From: Warburgia ugandensis
Taxonomy: Eukaryota > Streptophyta > Magnoliopsida > Canellales > Canellaceae
NCBI GenBank assembly: GCA_035236585.1
Contig: CP141132.1
Span: forward strand, 47,991,880 to 48,055,879
Length of the DNA stretch: 64,000 bases
Reading direction: 5' to 3'
The translations under genes and the position numbers were made by a program. Position 1 is the stretch's first letter; each line of letters starts with the position of its first letter. Under the pieces are notes generated by a model. The model worked only from the letters and a program-made list of their open reading frames with translations, did not search any database and had not been told where the DNA came from. This document shows positions 46,501 through 57,197 of the stretch, piece after piece.

Positions 46501-47996
46501 ACTTAGAGATAGAAAAATACTTAGATATGAATGATCTAAAGATCATTCTAAACATTAGATCTAGTGATCAATAGGATTGTTCATAATTTATATATTGACA
46601 ATATGTATGGATGTACAGATTACATACATCGGTCAAGATCATGGAAGATTGGGGAAAAGAGATCAATCCTTAAAGGTAGGAGGATTTGATTAATGCATTT
46701 ACATGAGATATTCATGATTGTACTCATGATCTTATGTTGACAAGAGTAATGATAATACTTGTAGTAAATCTCTTGAAAACCTTATGATCCAACCAAACAC
46801 CTATAAGATGGTTAAGGACTAAACTATAAGTGAATAGGGAACTAGAAAATATTTCAGCCCTAAGTAAACAGACATATGGTCTGATATATATGAAATCTAT
46901 TTTACATACAAGCTTGGAGGCTTGTGAGTTTGTTTTAATAGGCATGAGCCTAGGGGATGCTATTGCTAGAGGAGTTATGAGGGTTTGGCCACCCGCTCCT
47001 TGAAATTTGATGATATGATGATACCTTGCCCAATGAGAGGCTAAAAGTCGGGTGGTGGCAATTATGGGAAGGCCACCACTGTGAAAGTCTTGCCCCCCCA
47101 TACGGGCAGTGACATAATATTTTCCACCGTGGTATCAGTGGTGAACAGGGCAGTTATCCGAGCACGTTAGTACGGATTAGACTGCAGCATAGCAACCTTT
47201 CTGATTATTTTGCACTATGATGCATATGGGAACAGTCATAGTGAAATGCCTTATGTTATAGCATAATGAAATGCTAGGTAATTGTATATTACCAATGTTT
47301 CCCAAGAAGGGAAATTCCCAGTATGAGATTAGCTATAATACTAAATTCTCAAAATGAAGAGAATTGATCAGCTTAATTGGGAATGATATTTGACTATTTT
47401 CACAAATTTAATTGGTTTACCCATGAAGGGTATGTATGTATATAGATATACATAACTTACAAAGTAAAGAGTATGTTTGAGGATAATGAGATTATGAAGG
47501 ATTGGAATTACATTGTCAATTATTATGTTTCTTGAATCCCCTACCAAGCATTTCTTGATGAGATATTGTACTTGTTGCAATATCTCAGATCCAGGGAAGG
47601 AGACTTAGGAGCTGAAGACTATAGAAGACTTGAAGAGAATAATCTTCAAGGTATACCCTTGAAGACATGTATTTTTATTTGTTGAGAGTTTTATTGTATG
47701 GTGAGCTTGAGTTTTGGATTATGTAATTTGGACAAGTATTGTACTAGATTTGGTCAGATCTTGTGAACCACTGGATGGATCCTGGAGTTTAATAAAAGTA
47801 TATTCCTTCAATGGAATTTTATTTTGTACACAAATTGTACTTATGTTATGTATGAAGTGGTGACTTGGGTTTTCAAAACAAGTTCTAAAGAAAAGAATTT
47901 CCGCTGCTTTGTTTTGCGAAAAATTTTTACACTCTTAAGGGCCCTGCCTTTCAAAATACTTTACAAATCATGTTTTCAAAAACCCGGGTCGTCACA
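43575..47996 (+). repeat. T1 3' LTR (4422 bp)
   Basis: Nearly identical to 34521-38941. Visible differences include single transitions, one or two homopolymer-length changes, and a clustered set around 46860-46880 and 47160-47190. It has a TATA box at 44178-44185, the near-palindrome at 44333-44370, the stem-loop at 47560-47586, and aataaa at 47791-47796. It ends cccgggtcgtcaca. Confidence 0.95.
44178..44185 (+). promoter_or_regulatory. TATA box of T1 3' LTR
   Basis: Same context as 35126. It could drive readout into the flank at 47997 and beyond. Confidence 0.55.
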
Positions 47997-48736
47997 AGGT
48001 AAGATACTGAGTCATACCCACAACTATAGTACAATAATTACTACATCTATTTTGAACCACAATATCCCACTTCTGCATGACCATCTAGTTTTGCATACAT
48101 TGATTATTATTAGGAGCTAGTTCATGCAATCACTACGTTCACATACCCTAGCAATGACTACAATCTTTAAGACAAATTATGGATGGGCTAGGTATCATGA
48201 ACAACCATGGTCTGAGGATTATAACTAGTATTAGGAAGAACCATCATGGTCCCACCCTAAACAATCCTACCATGATTATCAAAAAATCAGGGACAACCAT
48301 CATTAGTTTAACCTACTATGCCTCTTTTCAGTGTCCCAATGCCACAACAATACCAATCCTATGAGTCGTTTCCTTTACAACACGAAGAAACCATCACTAG
48401 AAGTGAATACGCAACGACTTAGTAACTTAATGGATAAAACTCTTGCTGCACTTCAAAATGTGGTTGAGGAAATGAAACAAATTAGGGAGAAGAGTGAAAG
48501 AACACTTAAAAGAATTTCAAGGTGGGAATTACCAATTCTTGCTAAACCCTAGAGTTTTTCACCAACCTTGACCATTGATGATGATGCTAGGACATAAATA
48601 TCTTATGATTATTCTAAGTCACAAAGCCCACAACCATCTATAGAAACCTCCCACTCATATCTATTCGAGCCATGTCCTACTCCTTATTACTATTATGAGG
48701 AAGAGACTTCCATTGCTGAAGAGAATAAAGCTATAG
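47997..48736 (+). pseudogene. Athila-like copy B, gag-like region (continued)
   Basis: Aligns with 12330-12960 of copy A. Open pieces at 48179-48364 and 48331-48552 are in different frames. The second includes LMDKTLAALQNVVEEMKQIR, which looks like a short amphipathic helix or coiled coil. The first 5 bp, aggta, are the right target duplication of the T1 element. The frame is broken repeatedly and ends at the T3 insertion at 48737. Confidence 0.55.
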
Positions 48737-50185
48737 TGTAACATCCTAAAATTTTTAAATGTCAAATTGGGTGAATTTGGGCTAAAAAGAACATATCAAA
48801 TTTTATATTTTTGGAGTTTTATAAGTGAAAGACTAGATAGACATCTAATTTAGCATTGAGACCTCCATAATTGGATAGTACTCGAAAAGACGATTCAAAT
48901 GACACCAAGTTTGTAGAAATCGGAGTTCGGATGGAGGAGATATGGATAATTGTATATGAGGGGCATTTATGTAAAAATAAGAAGGAAAAAAATGACAAAA
49001 TTCCTTAAACGAAGAGGGCTAGATTTGATACTAGCACCCCCTCACTAAAGGGGAACCCAACACAACATCAGGTATGTTCTTCCCAAACCTGACAGACCAG
49101 GAAGGAAAAAAGAGAGAGAGGAAAAAGGACCCAAAGAGGGAGACCAGAGGGGGGAGAAGAAAGGGAAGAAGGAAAGAGGAGAGAGGGAAGAGAAGGAGGG
49201 AAAGGAGATGGGGAAGATGTCGTTTGCCTGAAAGCCCAGCTCACATCGGAGAAGTGCAAATCTAGGGTTTTTCATTTACCAGATAGACAGAGCTCATTGC
49301 AACAATGGTAGCTCTGATCTCAAATCTTACCATTCAATTGACTCCCCACAATGGGAGAAATAAAACCACCTTAGTTCCATTGTGATCTAAGGAAGAATGA
49401 TGCATGATCAACAGAGGAAAGTTGTGCACGTGAAATAGTAGCCGAAAAAGCATGAAACGACATCTCCTCCTAAATTTTAATCTTTACTGAGGTGAGTTTT
49501 TTGCAAACCCAACCTTGTTTTGTTTTGATTCATTAGGAACACATGCTAGATCTAAGGTGTTTTAGTAAGAATTATATGTAGATTCTAAAATTTTAGTTGA
49601 GGTTTCGATTAACTTGTTTGAGGTTTCGATTATCTGATTAGAGCTCGAACAAAAATAATCTGACTCATGAAGAATGATCCACATTGATCCAACCGTTCAA
49701 ATTGTAAATCATGCTTAAAAATAGTTGAATATGCACTTTATGTGGTGGAGATTTGATAAAATTAGTGATTTTTGCTAAAAAAAATAGATCGAGCAATCTA
49801 GACTGTTCGATCTGTTATTGTTTCAACATTAAGGTTAAACATTTGATGCAACCAGTACATTTTCCAACCCTCAAATTTATAGGAGACTCGAAAGGAATGG
49901 GTGACATGAACTATGCATGATGCTTTTAATACCATTCAGATGTAAGAATATAACTATAAAATGCATTGAGGATTGTATTATGGAAATAATATCCAAGTCT
50001 AAGCCAAGATTTGATCCTGTTAGGCATCAAGAGTTTAAGGCTAATGAGTGGTGAAAGTAACATGCAGTCACTTAAGAAGAGTGGTGAATAGCCAATCTAG
50101 GACCAATGGTGAGGATTAGCAATCCAGTAACCATAGGCCATTCAACTAGCTATCAACCAATAGCTAATGAAACACCTTTAGCACA
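48737..50185 (+). repeat. T3 LTR, first part
   Basis: It begins tgtaacatcctaaaattttt in the middle of the copy B gag-like region, at a point matching 12950 in copy A, so an insertion is evident. It shares the typical opening of gypsy LTRs but not T1 or T2 sequence. It contains the purine tract at 49089-49216. It is interrupted at 50186 by an antisense T1 LTR and resumes at 54976. ORFs on both strands in the purine tract are low-complexity artefacts. Confidence 0.75.
49089..49216 (+). repeat. Purine (GA)-rich tract in T3 LTR
   Basis: About 125 bp almost without pyrimidines, made of gaggaaa/agagagag-type runs. In an LTR leader such tracts can act as GAGA-type factor sites or form triplex DNA; that is inference only. 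Confidence 0.7.
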
Positions 50186-50613
50186 TGTGATTACCCGGGT
50201 TTTTGTAACACATTTTGCAATACATTTTCAAAGGCAGGGGCCTTAGTAGTAAAAAAATTTCACAAAACAAAGCAGTGGAAATTCTTTTCTTTAGAACTTG
50301 TTTTGAAAAACCTAAGTCATCATTTCATACATAACATAAGTAGAATTTCTGTACAAGATAAAATTCCAATGAAGGAATATATTTTTATTAAATTCCAAAA
50401 TCCATCTAGTGGTTTATAGTACAACCAAATCCATTACAATACTTGTCCAAATTACATAATCCAAAACTCAAAGCTCGCCATACAATGAACTCTCATTACA
50501 ATGCAATACTCTCAAACAAAACAAAATACATATCTTCAAGGGATATACCCTGATGATTATTCCCTTCAAGTCTTCTACGATCTTGAGCTCCTAACTCTCC
50601 TTCCCTGTATTTA

Positions 50614-50647
50614 AGATATTGTAAACATTAAAACATTTACAATATCT
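50614..50647 (-). repeat. Conserved T1 stem-loop in solo LTR
   Basis: The arms agatattgtaaa and tttacaatatct are perfect 12-bp complements with a 10-nt A-rich loop. Confidence 0.65.
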
Positions 50648-53600
50648 CAACAAGTTATGCTTAGTAGGGGATTCAAGAAGCATAATACTTGACGGTATAA
50701 TTCTAATACTTCATAATCCCAGTATCCATAAACATACTCATGTATCTAACTCTTTACTTTGTAATATATGGACATCCATATACATACATACTATACATGG
50801 ATAAATCTGTCAAATTTATGAAAGAAGTCAAATATCATTCCCAACTAAGCCGATCAATTCTCTCCACTATGAGAAATCAGTATTTCAGCTAGTCCTATAC
50901 TAGGAATTTCCCTTCTTAGGAAATACTGGTAATATACAATTATTTGGCATTTCATCATGCCAAAACATAAGGCATTTCACTATGCCTATCTCATATTCAT
51001 CATAGTGCAAAATAATTAAAGGACCAGCATGTTGCAGTCTGATCCGTACTAGCACGCTCGGATAACTGCCCTATTCACCACTGATATCATGGTGAAAAAT
51101 ATTGTGTCCCTGCCCATATGGGGAGACATGACTTTTATAGTGGTGGCCTTCCCATAATTGCCTCACCCGACTTTTAGCCTCTCATAGGGCAAGGTATCAT
51201 CAAATCATCAAATTTCAGGAAGTGGGTGGCCAAACCCTCATAACTCCCCTAGCATAGCATCCCCAAGGCTTATGCCTATTAAAACAACATCATAAGCCTC
51301 CATGATTGTATGTAAAATATGTTTCATACGTATCAGACAATTTGTCTATTTACTTAGGGCTAGAATATCTTCTAATTCCCTATTCACTTGGAATCTAGTC
51401 CTCAATTCTAACTTAACCATTTTATATGTGTTTGGTTGGATCATAAGGGCTTCAGGGGATTTAATACAAGTATTAACATTACACTTGTCAACATAATGTT
51501 ATGAGCGCAATTATGTACATCCCATGTAAATGCATTCATCAAATCCTCCTACCTTCAAGTAGTGGTCCATCTCTCCAGATCTTTCAGGATCCTAACTGAT
51601 GTATGTAATCTGTACATCCATGCATACTGTCAATATATATATAATCTAAACAATCCTATTGATCACTAGATTTAATGGTTAGAATGATCTTTATATCTTT
51701 CAGATTTAAGTATTTTCTATCTCTAAGTCTTTGTGTGTCCATCTCCTTGATCTTGTTTTTTCATAGATCCTTGATCAACAATCTATACTTGTTGATAAAG
51801 ATCAAGGGCCTAGATCTTCTATCATCTAGTTCTTCTTTGATCTAAGTTTAGTTATTTGATCATCCCTAAAGAGGATGACCTCAGCTCTCTTCCTTGAATC
51901 ATCTTTGATCAAGGGTTTGGATTATCTAATCTAATGATCTAGATTTGATCTATAGCATACATACTAATAAACATGCATACTAGGTACAGTACAATGTTCT
52001 TATTCTTATTGTTCTTGATCATTCAGGATCTAATGAATCTTGCTTGATCATCCTTATCTTACTTGCAGTTTTTATTAGGGTTAGATAATTTACTAACCTT
52101 TTATACTCTTATTATCATTATTCAACTAGTTAATATTTTATTGGTTGAAGATAACTTATTTTAGCCTAAGCCTGGATTGCTCCTCTTATTTCCAATTGGC
52201 TAAAGCTTACTAACTAAATGGGTGAACATAAAGTGGTTACTTCAATCCTCATGTAAGGAGGTGTTTAGACCTCACAAACGTCAATAGAAGGTAGGGGAAG
52301 AGCAAGGCTCTATTAGACAACCCCTTTAACCACTATGTTTAACATTCACTAGAGTGACCTTAGCTCAACCTTTCATAAGGTCCCTGTGAGCATGTTAACC
52401 CTAAGTATTCTTTTTAATTGATTTTAATTAAGTCCATGAACATTTATAATGTCATTCATGGGGTTTATTATTCTCCTAGTTTGTGCCAAAGATTTGATAA
52501 CCCTTATATTGTCCTACTAACTATAGCCCTTACTAATTAAGTCCAAGTCAAATAATTTACTCTTATTTGTGTCATGAAACTGTACTTTCTCATTAGATTT
52601 CATTTCATTTCCTTTATGATTTATGAATATTAAGACATAAACACTAATTAAACAATTATATCTACTAATAAAATTTAAATCATAACTTTAAAGCAGAAAT
52701 CTAATAATTTTAACAACATTTTACACTAACATGCTTCCTATGGAACTTAATGAAATGAAACTATACTTAAACTAGCATGCCCTTAAGTTTTAAAATACAT
52801 AAACTTTTACTACTAATCTAATGGAATCATGCTTAAACTTCAAATGTAAACTAACATGGCCCTAAGATAATTAAATCTATCAACCTAATATAACAATCTA
52901 ATCACATAGCATGCTAAAATCTAAAAGTTACACTAGCATACTTTATAACATAATTCACATGTAAACTGTTTTTTATCAAATAAAAGAAAATGAAACTAAT
53001 TACATTAATATTTTTAAAAACCTTTCCTTATGATCCAACCGTTAAATTTTAGATCTTTTCCTTTCAACCAAGCATTTTAATACATTTAGGGTTTTTACTT
53101 CATTAAGGTCCAAAGATCATATTCCTTTGTTTTTTTCATAATCAATCCATGATATCCATGGATTACGTCATCTTATACCTCATTCTATCCATCCCAAAGG
53201 TCTAATCACACTTGATCTCATTGATCAAGTGGGTCCCTTTGCATTTTTAGGGTTTTTCTACCATAAAGGGTATATCCCTCATTTTTTGCTAGATCTGTAA
53301 AAATAAATAGTGGATATTACTTAATTTCAATATTATATCATCATTATAATAGATCCGCAAGATCTGATCATCTCAGATCTCGAAGATCTTGAAAGTTGGA
53401 AACTTACTTCATAAATATAGAAAGTTTCATAAGGAATTTTCTATATTTTATGATTTCAGAAGAAAATAGATGAAATAAGACTTCCATAGCTTCTTTATAA
53501 TCTCAATTTGGAGTTCAGATAACTCCTTAATTGAGATTTGAAGTTCACAGTTGTTCTAGGGTCCAGATTTGATTTGGGCCCATCGGAATGGATGGCCCAG

Positions 53601-54230
53601 ATTCGTTGGGGCAAAACAGGTATGGTGGAACGATCTAGTTGGGTAGTAGTCGGGTGGACAATTGCCCACGATTTGGTCGGGAGCATGCCTGTCACCGGGA
53701 CTTTCGTGTGATGTGTGATGCGTGACGCGTGACGCAGAAATGTATTCGCATGGTGCATTTCCATGCGGTGTTTCACACTACGTCTCGTGAACCCATCTAA
53801 CCGGGAGATTGGACAGTCCGTTTGGACCGTCCAATCAATCCCTCTACAATTGGGGACTTAAATGCTATGAAATTTCTAACCTAGGGGTTTTGAACCTTCT
53901 GGATCGATTTGATGGCTTCTATCATCCATAATTAAAGGGTTCTTACCCTTTCTTGACTTTTATTATTTTTATCCTAAACATGATTTTAGAAAAATTAAAA
54001 TAACATAAAATAACATGAAACAAGTGTGGAAATGGTTTCCACTTACTTGATTATAGAAAAATGTCAGTTTTGCAGTCCAAAAATAAAAGAATACCCACTT
54101 GATGAATAAGATAGCCCAAGAACAGCTTGTCTTGTGAATTTTTGTTGTTTGAACCGTTGGATCTTGAAATTGATTTGGGAGTTTTGTAGATAACATAGCC
54201 TAGGACAATTTGGACGGTGAGATTTGATCT

Positions 54231-54268
54231 AGAACAGGGTGCCTAATTGAATTTAGGTCTCTTGTTCC
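54231..54268 (-). repeat. Conserved near-palindrome in solo LTR
   Basis: The inverted copy of 35281-35318: agaacagggtgcctaa ... ttaggtctcttgttcc. Confidence 0.65.
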
Positions 54269-54406
54269 AATCTAGAGAGAGGAGAGAGAAAGTGAAAGAA
54301 AAGGGATTTTTGGAATTTGGAAAGGGATCTATGTCTATTTTTATAGGGGTAGCAAGAAAATTTTCTAGGAAATTTTATGAACATTTTTGGAGGATTTTTG
54401 CGAGTG

Positions 54407-54414
54407 TATTTATA
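54407..54414 (-). promoter_or_regulatory. TATA box of T1 solo LTR
   Basis: The minus strand reads gcctataaatac. If active, transcription would run leftward through T3 and copy B. Confidence 0.5.
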
Positions 54415-54975
54415 GGCATTTTGGGTGTTTTTCATGATTATGTATAATTATTATGTTTTATTCTTTTTATTATTTAATTTGCATTGGATCCTCCACTACC
54501 ACCTTCTTTACTAGAAGTTGGTAGTGGTTTGACCACTCATTACATGTTTTTTGTTCATTGGAATCTTTTGTGGGCCGCTCGTGGGCCCCTAGTGGGTGCC
54601 ACAGGGGTGTGAAAAGACCATTTTGCCTTTTATGGAGAAAATTTCATTTTATTCTCTCAAACTTGGAATTGAGCATACTTAGTGGAATTGGATTCGTATT
54701 TTTGAGTACATCATGAATATTGAGGTCTTAGTTCTTGGATATGGGTAAAATTACTATTTTACCCTTTTATTCAGAAAAATAGAGAAAAATAAGGATTTTT
54801 CATCCGAATTCAGAATTTGTCATGCTTACAGTTATTCTTAAGGGTTCATTCAGTATGTTTTCAATTATACATGAGAAGTAAATTTTCAATAACCCTAATA
54901 TTCTAGCCTAAAATTTCTGAAAACTCAAACTTTATTGATTTTCTCAATCAATTTACAAAAATTGGGGTTATTACA

Positions 54976-56918
54976 GTAAAGTAATAAGCATTGTCACTTC
55001 GCCTTGTGATGGCTACTGTTAGGGACTAACTTAGAGAAAACTTCCATACTAGGAAAAGATAAGAGAAGTCCTAAAATTGTTTATCTAAATGTGTGTTTGT
55101 ATTGTTATAGAGGTGTGATTGATCGGGAGCGTGCACGCGAACTAAACAAATTATTTACTTCAGAGAACCTGAAGATTTCCATTGACGTAGGTGGAATTAA
55201 GATGTGCTATGACTTTTAATACACACACAGTTATATATATATATATATATATGAATATCAATTGTTAAAATGAGTTCATTTAGACTATGCTATGAATGAA
55301 GTAAATATGCATGTGGTATTTGAATGTAAATTAAACTGCTCATGTATAGGCACATGCTGTACATTGTGATGTTTTAGTCCATTTGTTTGTTCATGAAATG
55401 ACACATCCTAGACCAGTGATGACGGGTCTTAGATCAGTGATGACGCACGCGAGAGGTTGATGGGTGTAACCTAGTTATATGCCTCTGGTTGAAAACAAAG
55501 CCTTGAGGGTTGATGAGTGTAGCCCAGTTGTATGCCCAAAGAGGACAATATAGCCACTACAGACTCTGATACCAGTGATGACACGTTCTGTGAGAGGTTG
55601 ATAGGTGTAACCTAGTTGTATGCCTTTGGTAAAAAATAAAGCCTTAAGGGTTGACGGTGTAGCCTAGTTGTATGCCCAAAGAGGACAATATTCCCACTGT
55701 ATACTTTGATACCAGTGATGACACATTCTGTGAGAGGTTGATGGGTGTAACCTAGTTGTATGCCTCTAGTCAAAAATGAAGCCTTGAGGGTTGACGGGTG
55801 TAGCCTAGTTGTATGCCCAAAGAGGATGAGTTTAGCCCCACATTGTTTGGGAAGTTCAACGTGTTCTGTGAGAGGTTGACGGGTGTAACCCAATTGTATG
55901 CCTCCAGTTAGAGACACAACCTTGAGGGTTGACGGGCATAGCCCAGTTGTATGCCCAAAGAGGATGTTTTTAGCCCCACACAATGATGCATTTGTATTTG
56001 GTAAAGTGAAATGGCTCGTAAGAGCAAAGACTGGTATCAGGAAATGAAAATGACTTGTGAGTTTGACATGTGACTGCATACTTTGCATTTCAAAGAATGT
56101 GTTTTAGTATTGATGCATTAGTATTTCTTCATTTGTAGCATGCTTTTATGATCTTGATAAATGTTGAACTATTTCAAGTTAAATGATAACTGAATGGTAG
56201 TTGCATGATTCAGCATGGACGAATTTGACCTATATAGAATTATTATGATTTTGTTTATATAAAATTGTGTCTTATTCCACCTATGCAAGCAATTGCTTTA
56301 GTTTGCAATGCCTCAGATACAGAGAATAGTAGCAAGTTTGGCATGTTGACAATATCTCAGAACAGAGGACTCCCAAAGAGTAGGAGCTGTTTACTGATTG
56401 AAGGGCGCCAACGAAATCTTTGGAAAAAGACAGGTAAGAATTTGTCTTTGAATTGAAGTTAGTGTATCATAAATGAGAAAGAGGCTGCATTGTATGTAAT
56501 TGAGGAAGTTTGGATGACTAATGTGACTGGGTTGTGATGTGGAGGTTCTAGGTGTGTTTTGTTTGAGAAATTTGTTTTATTCTGTTAGATGTATGGAAAG
56601 GAGACAAAGTCTCCAATTATGTCTTAAAATGATCAAAGAATGTTTATCAAGTACTTTGCAATGACATGCGTTAAATGTGATATGTCCAAAAATAGAGGAA
56701 ATTCTACTAAATTTTCAGTAGAAATGAGCACTTATTTCACCAAGAATCCTTGTTTTTAAGAAAAGAAAAATGACACTTTGGGTTTGTCAAATTGAATTTA
56801 GAAGAAAAGATTCTTCCGTTGTTGTTTAGTATTTAAAAATGATTTTTATTAGAGATCAAGATCGCTATGTCAATGTCTTTTGCATTTAAAAAGTGTTATG
56901 CAAACTTGGATCATCACA
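54976..56918 (+). repeat. T3 LTR, second part
   Basis: It continues the T3 LTR after the solo T1 LTR and ends ttggatcatcaca at 56918, directly before a primer site. The joined LTR is about 3.4 kb. It holds a (ta)n run at about 55229-55252 and the 140-bp tandem array at 55451-56000. The minus-strand ORF 55612-56088 is open only because it runs through this array. Confidence 0.78.
55451..56000 (+). repeat. Four-unit ~140-bp tandem repeat with two-part structure
   Basis: Units start with gagaggttga at 55451, 55592, 55732 and 55870 (spacing 141, 140 and 138). Each has two related halves: gagaggttgatgggtgtaac...gttgtatgcct, and about 54 bp later gagggttgacgggtgtagcc...gttgtatgcccaaag. The halves probably arose from an older shorter repeat, so this is a small higher-order array. 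Confidence 0.85.
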
Positions 56919-56920
56919 GT

Positions 56921-56932
56921 TGGTATCATAGC
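56921..56932 (+). other. Primer binding site of T3 (tRNA-iMet type)
   Basis: The sequence tggtatcatagc lies 2 nt after the LTR end, with one mismatch to tggtatcagagc. Confidence 0.82.
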
Positions 56933-57053
56933 TCAGGTTCAGTCCACTCATAGGCAGTCACATTGAGTAAAGTCTTAAGCAGTCTCAAAAGTAAGATGTT
57001 GTGATTAATGACTTCAAGAGTAACTCATAAAAGGACCTTCTGTCAAGGGAAGG

Positions 57054-57197
57054 ATGCCACCTAAGAGGACAAGCTAGAGGACAACAAACCCCTCTGCCGA
57101 GGCATCTAACTAGGGGAGTTAGATGACGAACTTCATGGCCAACATGATGCAAAAGCTCAGCTAGCTAATGCAATAGTAACAATAGATGCAACCCATG
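57054..57197 (+). pseudogene. gag: T3 gag, first codons, cut by T2
   Basis: An ATG at 57054 starts MPPKRTS, the same opening as T1 gag (MPPKR at 39072), followed by a TAG. The rest, to 57197, has further stops, including a frame resembling MTNFMANMMQKL. The T2 element starts at 57198, so at most about 48 codons remain. The rest of T3 would lie beyond the window. Confidence 0.65.

Larger units (their letters stand above)
34521..47996 (+). mobile_element. Complete T1 element: Tekay/Del-like Ty3/gypsy chromovirus with giant LTRs
   Basis: A full LTR retrotransposon of 13476 bp: LTR 34521-38941, primer site 38944, gag-pol remnant 39072-43525, polypurine tract 43562, LTR 43575-47996. The LTRs run tgtaata...gtcaca. 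The flanking 5-mers aggca (34516) and aggta (47997) are a target duplication with one C-to-T difference. Domain order gag-PR-RT-RNase H-IN-chromodomain, the iMet primer site and the chromodomain place it with plant Tekay/Del-type chromoviruses. The two LTRs differ at about 25-30 places by eye (about 0.6 %), implying a recent insertion, while the coding region carries about twelve disabling lesions. Confidence 0.93.
50186..54975 (-). repeat. T1 solo LTR, antisense (4790 bp)
   Basis: The left end tgtgattacccgggttttt and the right end aaattggggttattaca are the inverted T1 termini. All T1 landmarks appear in reverse order: stem-loop 50614-50647, GC-richer block 51030-51200, GATC-rich 51700-52030, near-palindrome 54231-54268, TATA box 54407-54414. 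No internal region accompanies it, so it is a solo LTR left by LTR-LTR recombination. The flanking 5-mers gcaca and gtaaa match at only 3 of 5 positions. It is more diverged from 34521-38941 than those LTRs are from each other. The ORF at 51302-51496 is not a gene. Confidence 0.88.

Noticed and set aside
49045-49275. Overlapping ORFs on both strands at the purine tract
   Set aside because: Low-complexity Arg/Lys/Glu-rich or Pro/Ser/Leu-rich translation of a GA-rich repeat.
55380-56000. CRISPR-like regular repeats
   Set aside because: The units are contiguous tandem repeats without unique spacers, in a plant LTR.
55612-56088. 158-codon minus-strand ORF
   Set aside because: It reads through the 140-bp tandem repeats; the repeat length keeps it open by chance.
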